Origin: a bacterium
Lineage (GTDB): Bacteria; Ratteibacteria; UBA8468; B48-G9; DSTR01
DNA: 64,000 bases
Assembly (NCBI GenBank): GCA_029551285.1
Contig: JAKPFT010000018.1
Span: 50,847-114,846, forward strand
Direction of reading: 5' to 3'
This document shows positions 52,149 to 60,593 of the stretch, piece by piece. Both the position numbers and the translations under genes were made by a program. The notes beneath the pieces were generated by a model. It had not been told where the DNA came from. It saw nothing but the letters and a program-made list of their open reading frames with translations, and did not search any database. Position 1 is the stretch's first letter; each line of letters begins with the position of its first letter.

Positions 52149-52968
52149 CCAGCCGGACCGGCAGGGGACAGCGGTTTTCCCCGGGGATTTCCAGGTTGAA
52201 AAGTCCGGCATAGCGCACCTGCCTTAAGGCTGTCATCGCTTCAGCCCAGGCTACAAGGCCACGGCCGTAGGGCAGCATATGGTCATCGTGGCTGCCCAGA
52301 TTGTCAGAGAGGTGTAAGGCCTGCAGCGCCGCGCCAGCTTCCCGGATAAAAATGGCCGGGTCAACACCAGAAAGAATGGCATGGCTGGTATCCAGGCAGA
52401 GCGCAATGTTGTCCATACCGGTGGCCTGTTTAAGAGCCAGAAGTTCGCCCGCTGTGCGCAGACCAGGAGAGTTCATATTCTCCAGACAGAGAACCGTAGG
52501 ACCGCCGCGGCTGTATTCCGCCACCTGTCGGATGGCTTTTACCCGCTGCTCAAAAATTCTTTCCGGTGACCAACCGGCCTTGCTGGCTTTATCGCCGCCA
52601 GCGTGAATAACTCCGGCCTTAATTCCTAATCCCTGGAAAAGGTCCACCCACCGTTTCATCATCTCCATCGCGGCCTGAAAATCCCTGGTTTCAGGCGGAG
52701 CAATGTCCATTACTTCCCGGCCGGGCAAATCTTCTGGCCGGCACCCTTTAGTACACAGGCAGAGGTGACCCTGAGGAAAAGTAAGCCCGTAGTCAGCAGC
52801 GTAACGCCGGAAGGCTGCTCCGATGGTTAGCGGGTCGCCTTCCTTGAGCAGGTCGTGCCCATGCTCATCACTGAGTTCCAGATAGGCCCATCCGTGCGCC
52901 GCAAAAGTTTTGACCATTTCCCGCGGGGAAAGTTCAATCAGGTAACTGGTCCAGATACCAGGTTTCAT
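52090..52968 (-). CDS. Sugar phosphate isomerase/epimerase (AP endonuclease 2-like TIM barrel)
   Basis: This 292-residue TIM barrel has the metal-site blocks GVIHAGGDK, VLCLENMNSPG, LCLDTSHAIL, LHLSDNLGSHDDH and FNLEIPGEN (Glu/His/Asp ligands in order). It would isomerise or epimerise a sugar or inositol derivative in the cytoplasm. Its start overlaps the stop of the secreted 444-residue protein (ATGA), making it the last gene of a four-gene operon. Its 3' end overlaps the convergent sialidase-like gene by 59 bases. Confidence 0.88.
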   Translation of the reverse strand: MKPGIWTSYLIELSPREMVKTFAAHGWAYLELSDEHGHDLLKEGDPLTIGAAFRRYAADYGLTFPQGHLCLCTKGCRPEDLPGREVMDIAPPETRDFQAAMEMMKRWVDLFQGLGIKAGVIHAGGDKASKAGWSPERIFEQRVKAIRQVAEYSRGGPTVLCLENMNSPGLRTAGELLALKQATGMDNIALCLDTSHAILSGVDPAIFIREAGAALQALHLSDNLGSHDDHMLPYGRGLVAWAEAMTALRQVRYAGLFNLEIPGENRCPLPVRLAKLDYARNLLHWMIEFEAR

Positions 52969-54299
52969 GGTTCATTTCCTTTTTTTTCCGGAGAAGAGGC
53001 CGTTAGCAGACTGCCTGGTTGACCGGCCCAGAGATGGTAAAGAGTGTGGATAGTTTCAGGTGCTTCATCTTCCAGCAAGAGGTAGCGCCACTGCCGGCTA
53101 TAGTGGCTGCGGCAGGCCAGTGCCCGGTCAACAAAGGAAAGGTTGTTCTCCACTGAAGGATAAGGTGTGGTCCGCAGTTGTATCCGGGGATGGAGCGGTG
53201 GCCGATAACTTACCCAGGCTGCCCGTTGGGCGAGGGTGGCCATTTTTTCGTAAAAAACAGCCAGCCCTGTTTTTTCCACGGTATCCTGCCAGGCGAACCA
53301 GCCTTCTTCCGGATTGTCCGTGGCGTAAAGGTTCTCCCAGGGCGAGGCTTCAATCTCCTGTCTGGTTCTGTTGAGGCGTCGGGTGTAGGCTCTTCCGGCC
53401 AGCGGAACAATCAGGACATCATTCTGGTCCAGACTTTTCCCCACCGGCAGGGAGAAGGAATAAGGCCAGGACCAGTCAAAGGCCTGGCTATGGTAGTCCA
53501 CATACTCTTCCCCATCCAGCACCGGGCAACTGTGCCAGAGAGAAAGCAACCGGACGATGCTGGCTGTGAGTATCTCCCGGTTATCTTTTCTGGCGACATA
53601 GTTGGAGCAGCGCACAGCCACCAGGGTGCGGACCGGGCCGTGCTGAATGATTTCCGGTTCAGACCAGACCGGGCCCTCCCGGTCACTGGCTAAGCCGCGG
53701 GGGAGATAGTTTCCCCAGGAAGAACGGAAATCAATCAGGATCTGACCTTTCCAGGAAAGAAAAACGAAACTGCCCCGGCCGAAGTTCTGGATGTCATGAC
53801 GGTGGTCTTCAGTGCCACCTCCCCGCAAACCCACCTTTAGCTGGCCGGCACTGAGCCACAAAGGAATAAGGTCTCCTTTTTTCTCCGTCACCTGTGGCTG
53901 GAGTTCAGCCGGTAGTGGCTGACTGGCCGGACCGTCATAATAAAGGCAGACAGATTTCTTCTCCGGACCCAGTGTAGCCACAAACAGTAACAGGTCAGGG
54001 TCATCAAAAAACCCATCCGGGCTGGCCGGTAACCCGCTGGCCTGTCTTTCTTCCACCTGATAGGCCAGTACCTTTGTTCCCTGATAAAGCCGGAAAGTAT
54101 CTGTTCGCGGTCTGGGAAAACCAGTCCAGTTCCAGAACTCTCTTCCGGTAACAATCAGGGCCGCTGGAGTGGATTTTTCCGCTGGTGGCAGTTGAAGAGC
54201 GAGACGACGGCTGCAGGCAGGTTCTAACCAGTCAGCGGCTGACGCTCCCTGCAAGGAAACCATCAGGACTACCAGCAGGGTTGCAAGCATTTTCTTCAT
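52965..54299 (-). CDS. Secreted protein of unknown function, paralogue 1
   Basis: This 444-residue protein has a signal peptide (KMLATLLVVLMVSLQGASA). Its N-terminal third (WLEPACSRRLALQLP, YQVEERQASGLPAS, LLLFVATLGPEKKSVCLYYD) matches in order the pattern of the 426-residue protein at 56125 (WWQPAWNRRCRLVV, CQVDEFDGG, ELVFQADIPAGGTELWLYW). Both continue with a beta-rich body containing a WFAWQDTVEKTGLAVF-like strand. They look like beta-sandwich proteins acting on glycans, but I do not recognise a named family. AGAAGGAACT precedes the ATG. Confidence 0.68.
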   Translation of the reverse strand: MKKMLATLLVVLMVSLQGASAADWLEPACSRRLALQLPPAEKSTPAALIVTGREFWNWTGFPRPRTDTFRLYQGTKVLAYQVEERQASGLPASPDGFFDDPDLLLFVATLGPEKKSVCLYYDGPASQPLPAELQPQVTEKKGDLIPLWLSAGQLKVGLRGGGTEDHRHDIQNFGRGSFVFLSWKGQILIDFRSSWGNYLPRGLASDREGPVWSEPEIIQHGPVRTLVAVRCSNYVARKDNREILTASIVRLLSLWHSCPVLDGEEYVDYHSQAFDWSWPYSFSLPVGKSLDQNDVLIVPLAGRAYTRRLNRTRQEIEASPWENLYATDNPEEGWFAWQDTVEKTGLAVFYEKMATLAQRAAWVSYRPPLHPRIQLRTTPYPSVENNLSFVDRALACRSHYSRQWRYLLLEDEAPETIHTLYHLWAGQPGSLLTASSPEKKGNEP

Positions 54300-54304
54300 G
54301 GCGG

Positions 54305-56128
54305 TTAGTTCCTTCTGTTTTCTACAATCACCACCGGGTGCTGGTTATCAAGGAGGACATCCTGCTGGCCGCTAACCAGGTCCCGGCCCGAAATACGAAA
54401 AGAAGTTGAACTTCCTTTGTTTCCGTGCTGGTCAGCCTGGAGCACATAGACGGTAAGTTTACCATCAGCCGAGGTCATCCTCAGGTAATCATCTCCCTGA
54501 GAAGGGTCCACCAGGCAGGTGCGAGCCACATTTTCTTTGCCGTGGTAAACTAAGGCACCGCGGCAGAGGTCAGTCAGAAGTTTCCGGTAGTTTTCCCAGG
54601 ATTCTTCATACTGCCAGGGTGGCTGGACATGGCACAAGGCGGTGAGCACCACGATTAAACCCTGGCCATATTGTTTGAGGTAGATAAATTCATCCTGGCG
54701 GCCATCAGGCACCTGAAACTTAGCAAAGATGTCCACGTCCAGCGGGTAGTTTTCCTGAAGTCTGAGGTTTTCTCTCATCCAGCCATCCGGCCGGTAGAGA
54801 AAAGTTTTTCTTTCTCGCCGGGCAGAGACAGAAGAAAAGCCAGCGGTTGATAGCTGCCGGGCTGCAGGCACAACCAAGAGTAATGTCCCGCCACTTTTCA
54901 CCCAGTCCAGCAAATCTTTATGCCACAGTCCCCAGGAAAGGATGGCCTGGTACGGCTTTAAGGAAACGGTTTCCTCAGCCCAGTCCGGGCAGGTGTCAAA
55001 CCAGGCTAATCCGGTTATCCAGAAGTAGGCGTGCTGCAAAGTCGCCCCGAAACTCTTTCCGTGAAGCACTAAAAAGGGTGGCTGGTGCTGAAAACGGGGC
55101 AGTTTCAGAAAAGGTTTGACCGAAGTGTGCACTGTTTCCAGCCATTTTTCTTCTTCCAGTTCTCTGTCTCCGAAGGTGGAAAGGATATCAGCGCCGGCCA
55201 GGTAAGCCGCAGCCATTTGCGCCAGACGGAGGTGGGCTGGTTTTTCCCGGTTGCCCCAGACCATGGCGACCAGTTCTTCTTCTGGTCGCATCACCATCCG
55301 GCAGTCACGCAGGGCCGTATAGACCCAGAGCGTGTTGGCGTAGGGGTCAAGAAAGTGTCCGTCCAGACCCTGACTCTGAGTTATTAAGGCCTGGCCGCCG
55401 TTGAAGGCGTAAACCCGAAGACCAGGGTACTTCCGATGAATATACCGGGCAAAAGAAAGATGGGCACCGGCTTCCATCCTTTGCTGAACCCATTTTCGGT
55501 AAACAGCCATTTCCTGCTCTGACCAGACCGGATAGTAGCGCATGTCCAGCCCGGTCTCCTTCCGGAAAAGTTCGTTGTACCGCCTGATGGTCAGGACATC
55601 AGGTCCGCTGAGGGAGCGCGTCCACAGAAAGTTGGCTGGATTGTCATATGCATTTCCGTTTTCGTACCCATCGTCATCTCTTTCCGGTCGGCCAGGCATG
55701 TCCACATCCCAGCCAAACTGCATTCCCGTTTCTTCCAGAAGGTGAACCGCGTGAAGATTTTCCGGTCCAAGACTTTTCAGCAGGGGGTCAATCGCCCGGG
55801 AGAAAAATTCTGCAGCGATTTTTTCATCCAGCGCCATGTTGGGAAAGTTGTACCTCTCCCAGGAAAAAGGTTCCCCTGGTCCAAACCAGATTTGCAGAAT
55901 AACTTTTTTCCCGCAGGCGGCCGCCCGGGCTATTCTCTTTACGGTTAGCTGGTCTGGCACCCCTGGTCTGACCATCATCTGCAGCCCGAGATACCTGGCC
56001 TCTGACTGGCAGAACCGTTCAAACTGTTCCTGGCTCAAACGGTTAACCTGGTAAGGATAAATCATCCATTCTACGGCCAGGAGCCTGCTGGCCCATAGCC
56101 AGCCGAGCAGAATAAAGCAGCGCCTCAT
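54305..56128 (-). CDS. Secreted glycosidase-like protein (TIM barrel plus glutamine-amidotransferase-like domain)
   Basis: This 607-residue protein has a signal peptide (RRCFILLGWLWASRLLAVEW). Its barrel (about 20-330) includes LQIWFGPGEPFSWERYNFPN, LHAVHLLEETGMQFG with an EE pair, and HLSFARYIHRKYPGLRVYAF. A second alpha/beta domain (about 350-540) contains FWITGLAWFDTCPDWAEE and LLVVPAARQL. The layout recalls GH42-like enzymes, with a trimerisation-like class I amidotransferase fold after the barrel. Catalytic residues are not certain. It is flanked in the operon by two paralogous secreted proteins, suggesting attack on one substrate. Confidence 0.62.
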   Translation of the reverse strand: MRRCFILLGWLWASRLLAVEWMIYPYQVNRLSQEQFERFCQSEARYLGLQMMVRPGVPDQLTVKRIARAAACGKKVILQIWFGPGEPFSWERYNFPNMALDEKIAAEFFSRAIDPLLKSLGPENLHAVHLLEETGMQFGWDVDMPGRPERDDDGYENGNAYDNPANFLWTRSLSGPDVLTIRRYNELFRKETGLDMRYYPVWSEQEMAVYRKWVQQRMEAGAHLSFARYIHRKYPGLRVYAFNGGQALITQSQGLDGHFLDPYANTLWVYTALRDCRMVMRPEEELVAMVWGNREKPAHLRLAQMAAAYLAGADILSTFGDRELEEEKWLETVHTSVKPFLKLPRFQHQPPFLVLHGKSFGATLQHAYFWITGLAWFDTCPDWAEETVSLKPYQAILSWGLWHKDLLDWVKSGGTLLLVVPAARQLSTAGFSSVSARRERKTFLYRPDGWMRENLRLQENYPLDVDIFAKFQVPDGRQDEFIYLKQYGQGLIVVLTALCHVQPPWQYEESWENYRKLLTDLCRGALVYHGKENVARTCLVDPSQGDDYLRMTSADGKLTVYVLQADQHGNKGSSTSFRISGRDLVSGQQDVLLDNQHPVVIVENRRN

Positions 56129-57405
56129 TTCTTTTCCACCGGGCTGAAGGTAATCTGGGCTTGGGTGAGGAGCCGGGAAAAAGCCTGAACATCAGCAGTT
56201 TCCACGTCTTTCAGGCCTGAAGCCCAGAAACGATGAACAACGACGCTTTTCTCCGTCAGGACAGGGAACAACCGGCTGGAGCGAAACGCACCATAATTTC
56301 TGGTGTAAAAATTGTTTTCCCTCTTTTCGCCGGGCCAGGCTTTGTCCAGGAAGTAGCCGTAGCCGCTTTTCTCCCCGGGGCAGTACCAGGCAAACCAGTC
56401 TTCCAGACCAGACGCGCTGGCGATAATTTTGTTTTCCGCGGCGGCTTGAAGACCTTGCGCATCCGGCGTGAAAGAGCGACAGCTGCCGGCCTGGCCGTAC
56501 CAGATAGTCTCTGCTTCCGGTCGGCTGAACTGGAAGCCAAAGGAGAACTCCTGCCGGAAGTTTTTAACCTCCTGCGCGGGTGAAAGAAATTCTTCAAAGC
56601 AGACCAGGGCTCCCTGCTGGTAGAGCCAGACCCTGTGCACCAGGTCCATTTTGATTTCTTCGGATGCCGTCTTCACTGCGGCGCCGGAAAGACTGGTAAG
56701 GGCAGAAATTCTAACCGGACCGGATACCAGCGGAGTTGGTCGCTGCCAGCGGTTGGCATCCGGTCCAGGCTGACCGGCGATGGCTCCCAGCGGAAAGATG
56801 GAACTCCAGGCACCGCGTATGTGAAGGACTGGCTTGCGGAAAAAGTCCATCATGACCAGACACCCGGCACCCCAGTTTTCCAGACTATTTCTGGCAGGGT
56901 CAGTTCCGCGAGCCGGACCTTTCAAACCCAGGAAAACATTATCGTTCCACAACTGAAGGTCATGCTGGAAAATGTCAGGGTCCATCGCTTCGGCCAGGAA
57001 AGATGTGGAAGGATAGACAGGTGGTGGCAGTGGTTGGGTTGACCAGTAGAGCCAGAGTTCAGTCCCGCCGGCCGGAATGTCTGCCTGAAAAACCAGTTCG
57101 TCGTTGTCGTCAAGCATGTGGTTAGCCGCTGCTGGATGCTGGCCGCCGTCAAACTCGTCCACCTGGCAGGGAACTTCCCGGCCAGCAGCCACCACCCGCA
57201 GAGAACCAAGAAACAGGTTTTCGCTGCCAGCCAGAGCCTTAAGTTGTTTTCCGGTGATGGTGATTGGGAGGCTGTTTACCTTCCGGCCAGCTCCGGCGAC
57301 GACCAGCCGGCAGCGCCGGTTCCAGGCAGGCTGCCACCAGGTTTCTCCAGCAAAAAGATTCGTCCCGAGAAGAACTACCAACCACACCTGTTTTGGCTTA
57401 AACAT
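56125..57405 (-). CDS. Secreted protein of unknown function, paralogue 2
   Basis: This 426-residue protein has a signal peptide (KQVWLVVLLGTNLFAG) and aligns in order with the 444-residue protein at 52965 (see there). Its body has YGQAGSCRSFTPDAQG, DWFAWYCPGEKSGYGYF and NFYTRNYGAFRSSRLF strands. Function is unknown; the gene is the first of the four-gene operon and overlaps the next by ATGA. It has almost no leader and no strong ribosome site. Divergence between the two paralogues suggests an old duplication around the middle gene. Confidence 0.65.
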   Translation of the reverse strand: MFKPKQVWLVVLLGTNLFAGETWWQPAWNRRCRLVVAGAGRKVNSLPITITGKQLKALAGSENLFLGSLRVVAAGREVPCQVDEFDGGQHPAAANHMLDDNDELVFQADIPAGGTELWLYWSTQPLPPPVYPSTSFLAEAMDPDIFQHDLQLWNDNVFLGLKGPARGTDPARNSLENWGAGCLVMMDFFRKPVLHIRGAWSSIFPLGAIAGQPGPDANRWQRPTPLVSGPVRISALTSLSGAAVKTASEEIKMDLVHRVWLYQQGALVCFEEFLSPAQEVKNFRQEFSFGFQFSRPEAETIWYGQAGSCRSFTPDAQGLQAAAENKIIASASGLEDWFAWYCPGEKSGYGYFLDKAWPGEKRENNFYTRNYGAFRSSRLFPVLTEKSVVVHRFWASGLKDVETADVQAFSRLLTQAQITFSPVEKK

Positions 57406-57421
57406 TTTGTAAGATGGCCTA

Positions 57422-57451
57422 AATTTATTATGGCAACTACCTGTCTGTCAA
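57422..57451 (-). promoter_or_regulatory. Promoter for the four-gene secreted-protein operon
   Basis: On the minus strand TTGACA (57451-57446) is followed after 18 bases by TAAATT (57427-57422), 17 bases before the start codon. The heparinase-like gene diverges from the same 100-base region. Confidence 0.5.
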
Positions 57452-57508
57452 ATGTGATATATCCGGACGGGCTGGAACAGGCAAAGCCGTGCTAAAATAT
57501 ACAGGAAC

Positions 57509-59482
57509 ATGCACCCGGTCATCCAGGAGATACAAAAGCAGCGCAAGTTTTTCCCGGAACTCTGGGAAATCAGGTTTGAAGAAAGAGGTCTGCCGCTGGG
57601 CAGTGAAGCCGAGGCTGCTGTTCTGGGAAGACTGTACTTCTACGGGAAAAGGTACCGGAAAACGTCTGTCTATGTCGGCACCTCAGGTATTGACTGGTCC
57701 GGGGGACAGGTAAAACATCAGGAGTGGCCGGCCTATCTGAACAGGTTTGACTACCTTTGGCCGCTGGCCTGCCAGTACGCCAGCACCGGGAAAGAAAAAT
57801 ATGCCCGGGCAGCCCGCAACTACATCCAGGACTGGTTGACTTCTCACGATCCTTACCCTGCTGATGGAGGCTGTCTTCCGGGGGACTCTTCACTGAACAT
57901 GGCAATCCGGCTGGGAACAACGGGACACTGGCCAGGCTGGCTGAAAGTTCTGGAAGTTTTTGCTCCTTCCCCGGCTTTCAACCATGATTTCGTGGAATCG
58001 GTTCTGGCCGGGGCAGAATGGCAATTAAACTGGCTGAGGTGGCACCTTTCTGGCACCGGTAACTGGCGGATTGCTGGACTGTGGTGTCTGCTGTCAGCGG
58101 CCTTAGTCATTCCCTCACGGTTTTCGCACTTTGGACCACCGGCAGCCGCTGACCTGGTAACCGAATTTTATTCTCAGATTTTACCTGATGGCGTCCACCT
58201 GGAACGGAGCGCTGGCTACCACCAATGGATGAGTCACTCTTTCCTTCTTCTGCAAAAAATTGGTGAGCGGCTCTCTCCAAAAGTGAGCCTGGAGAAAAAA
58301 AGGGTGGTGGCGATGGACCTGTTTGCTCTGGCTCACACCAGGCCGGATGGCCAACCCTGCCGGTTCAATGACAGTTCCAGCAGTTTGGAGGAAAGCCATC
58401 CGGAAGTTTTGACTTCCCGGCTGGTGGCCCACCGCAGGTTGAGGCAATGGTTGGGCATAAGGAAACCGGTTGCGCTGGATGCTGTTTTTCCGGAAGCAGG
58501 CCTGGCATTTTTCCGCACCGGCTGGGGAGCTGACGCAGCCTGGCTGGCTTTTGACGCCAGCACTGATTTTCCCGGTCCCCACGGCCACCTTTCCCGGCTT
58601 TCCTTTGAATTTCACTACCGGGGCCGCACCCTCATTCCTGACCCGGGAATCTTCTCCTATGAGATGTCTTCCTGGAAGGGCGCGGCTGGGAGGAAGACGG
58701 TTGCCCACGCTACGGCCTGCGTGGACCTGCTGAACCAGGCCGATGTGGCCGCACAGTTGCTGGCCGTTTACGCCAGCCGGCACATTGCTTTGGTCCACGG
58801 ACGCTATAGCGGAGGATACTGGACCGGCCGGTATGAGTGGATTTTCCCCCGGGGTCGTGGCCAGGGCCTGTGGGGATTTCATGACAGGGTCTTAGTCTGG
58901 TTCAAAGAGCGCTGTTTGCTGGTGATTGATACGGTCAGCACCGAGCCTGGGCACACGATTTATCTTAACTACCCGCTACAGCCGGGTCCATGTCAGGTTA
59001 AGGCCAGCCAGTCAGAAGCCTGGACAAAGCATCCGGAAGTGAATGTCTGGATGAAGGTGGTTCCTCTGGGAAAAACCGGCCAGCCGTCCGTGAAACTTTA
59101 CTGCGGAGACAGGAAGGCCGAACTGGGGTTTCTGGGAGTTGGTTTTGAGCAGCTGGTGAAAGCGCCTCTGGTTTCCTGGTTTTTCCCCTCGCCCACCGCT
59201 GAGTGCGTGACGATTATCCTGCCTTACCGGGGAAGGAAACGGCCGGTTTTGAAGGTTAAGATTGAAAGTGAGACTTCTTACAGACATTGTCTGAGACTGG
59301 GCTGGCCTGACGGCCGGCAGGACCTCCTTTACTGGGTGCCTGGCCTGAGGCGATGCCTTGGAAAACCCGCCGACTCTGCGGCGGTCTCCTGGCAGCCTGA
59401 GACAGCGCTGGTTGCTTCTACGGTAGCGGCTGGCCGCCGTCCGGTCATCCTGGGTTGTCTGGAAACCAGGCCAGGGTTTTAA
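57509..59482 (+). CDS. Heparinase II/III-family polysaccharide lyase
   Basis: This 657-residue protein has an (alpha/alpha) toroid (about 1-300, with LERSAGYHQWMSHSFLLLQK carrying the catalytic Tyr-His region). A C-terminal beta-sandwich has GPHGHLSRLSFEFHYRGRTL followed by PDPGIFSYE, the family's conserved His/Asp block. It would cleave a uronic-acid-containing polysaccharide by beta-elimination; alginate, ulvan-like or glycosaminoglycan substrates are possible. No signal peptide is visible. A TAAAAT box (57493-57498) lies ten bases before the ATG with no good -35 box. Confidence 0.85.
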   Translation: MHPVIQEIQKQRKFFPELWEIRFEERGLPLGSEAEAAVLGRLYFYGKRYRKTSVYVGTSGIDWSGGQVKHQEWPAYLNRFDYLWPLACQYASTGKEKYARAARNYIQDWLTSHDPYPADGGCLPGDSSLNMAIRLGTTGHWPGWLKVLEVFAPSPAFNHDFVESVLAGAEWQLNWLRWHLSGTGNWRIAGLWCLLSAALVIPSRFSHFGPPAAADLVTEFYSQILPDGVHLERSAGYHQWMSHSFLLLQKIGERLSPKVSLEKKRVVAMDLFALAHTRPDGQPCRFNDSSSSLEESHPEVLTSRLVAHRRLRQWLGIRKPVALDAVFPEAGLAFFRTGWGADAAWLAFDASTDFPGPHGHLSRLSFEFHYRGRTLIPDPGIFSYEMSSWKGAAGRKTVAHATACVDLLNQADVAAQLLAVYASRHIALVHGRYSGGYWTGRYEWIFPRGRGQGLWGFHDRVLVWFKERCLLVIDTVSTEPGHTIYLNYPLQPGPCQVKASQSEAWTKHPEVNVWMKVVPLGKTGQPSVKLYCGDRKAELGFLGVGFEQLVKAPLVSWFFPSPTAECVTIILPYRGRKRPVLKVKIESETSYRHCLRLGWPDGRQDLLYWVPGLRRCLGKPADSAAVSWQPETALVASTVAAGRRPVILGCLETRPGF

Positions 59483-59606
59483 GGGAAAATCGCTCCTGGT
59501 AAGCAGCATGAGGCGGCCCTGGCTGGTCAGCGAACCCTTTCATCTGTGGTAAAATACCCTGGATTATGGACACGGCCTTGCGGGTGGATTTTGCAAGGAG
59601 GAGTGT

Positions 59607-60530
59607 TTGCCTGTTTACTGCTATCGGGCCAGGACAGAAAAAGGCAGGATAAAGACGGGGCTGTTGCGCTCGCCAGATAGGGAGACAGGCTGGCAATTCC
59701 TCCAGGGGGAAGGTCTGAAACCTCTGGCGTTGCGTGGTTACTTTCAACCAGACTATCAGGCGATTATCGTGACCGCTCTTTTCTTCATAGTCCTCATCCC
59801 GCTTCTTGTGGCGACCCTGCCCGGTCAGATAACGACCGGCCACTGGCTGGAAGGGTTTCTCCAGACAGGAATTGTTATTGCTGTGCTGACCTGTGTCCTC
59901 ACTGGTTTCCGGGTGCGCTCCCGGCAGACTCTGGCCCGGCGTACACTGTCTTTTCTTGACCGGCCTTCTGACAGCGAAGAATCGTACTTCCTAAAAGTGG
60001 TGAGCGGGCAATTCTTGCCGGAGGAGAAGCCACAGCCGGTTCTGGTGGAAGAAGGTGGTTTCACCAGACAGCGGGTCGTCGTGGGCAAAGTAGAACGAAC
60101 TGGCTGGCCGGCTCAGTTGCACCTTGTTATCTGCGTCGCTGGCTACTACCTGTCTTCCTTCCTGCTCTGGTGCACTCTCTCCGCGGCGGAGCGGACTGCT
60201 TTTGGTAAGACAATTCCCTGCTGGGGCCTGGCTCTGGGTCTGTCCTTGTTGCCGGTGCCAGCCCTGATGATTACCTCAGGGTTGAAGTTGAGATTGCCGG
60301 CGGTGGTCATAACCACATCTCTGGCAACATTTGTTCAGTTCTGGTGGCTCAGGAGTAGTTACTTCCAGAAGGCGTCAGCGGCACCGGTTTATCTTATTCT
60401 GGTCAGACATCCATTCACCACGGTAGCCGCCTGGGTGCTGCCAGTCGCAGTGATGATTTACCTTAACTGGAGTCCGGGAATCAAAAAGTTCCTTGACCTG
60501 GAAGCGCCTGTCTATGAGGAAGAAAAGTAG
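59607..60530 (+). CDS. Membrane protein with GspF/PilC-like N-terminal segment
   Basis: This 307-residue protein starts with TTG after a strong AAGGAGGAG. Residues 1-45 (MPVYCYRARTEKGRIKTGLL ... FLQGEGLKPL) match the conserved opening of GspF/PilC inner-membrane assembly proteins. The rest is different: two helices (about 50-95), a soluble loop (about 100-160) and four more helices (about 165-290). The GspF repeat domain is absent. Function is unknown; a stand-alone membrane protein that borrowed a type II secretion/pilin interface is one reading. It sits between a polysaccharide lyase and a DUF4091 glycosidase. Confidence 0.65.
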   Translation: MPVYCYRARTEKGRIKTGLLRSPDRETGWQFLQGEGLKPLALRGYFQPDYQAIIVTALFFIVLIPLLVATLPGQITTGHWLEGFLQTGIVIAVLTCVLTGFRVRSRQTLARRTLSFLDRPSDSEESYFLKVVSGQFLPEEKPQPVLVEEGGFTRQRVVVGKVERTGWPAQLHLVICVAGYYLSSFLLWCTLSAAERTAFGKTIPCWGLALGLSLLPVPALMITSGLKLRLPAVVITTSLATFVQFWWLRSSYFQKASAAPVYLILVRHPFTTVAAWVLPVAVMIYLNWSPGIKKFLDLEAPVYEEEK

Positions 60531-60593
60531 TCTCCAGAAATATTGGCGGGTAACTATAATCTGGCTGAACTGACTGGTAACAGAGGAGAGCCT

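Noticed and set aside
58181-58882. 233-codon minus-strand ORF
   Set aside because: It is a shadow of the heparinase II/III gene, which carries clear family motifs in its own frame.
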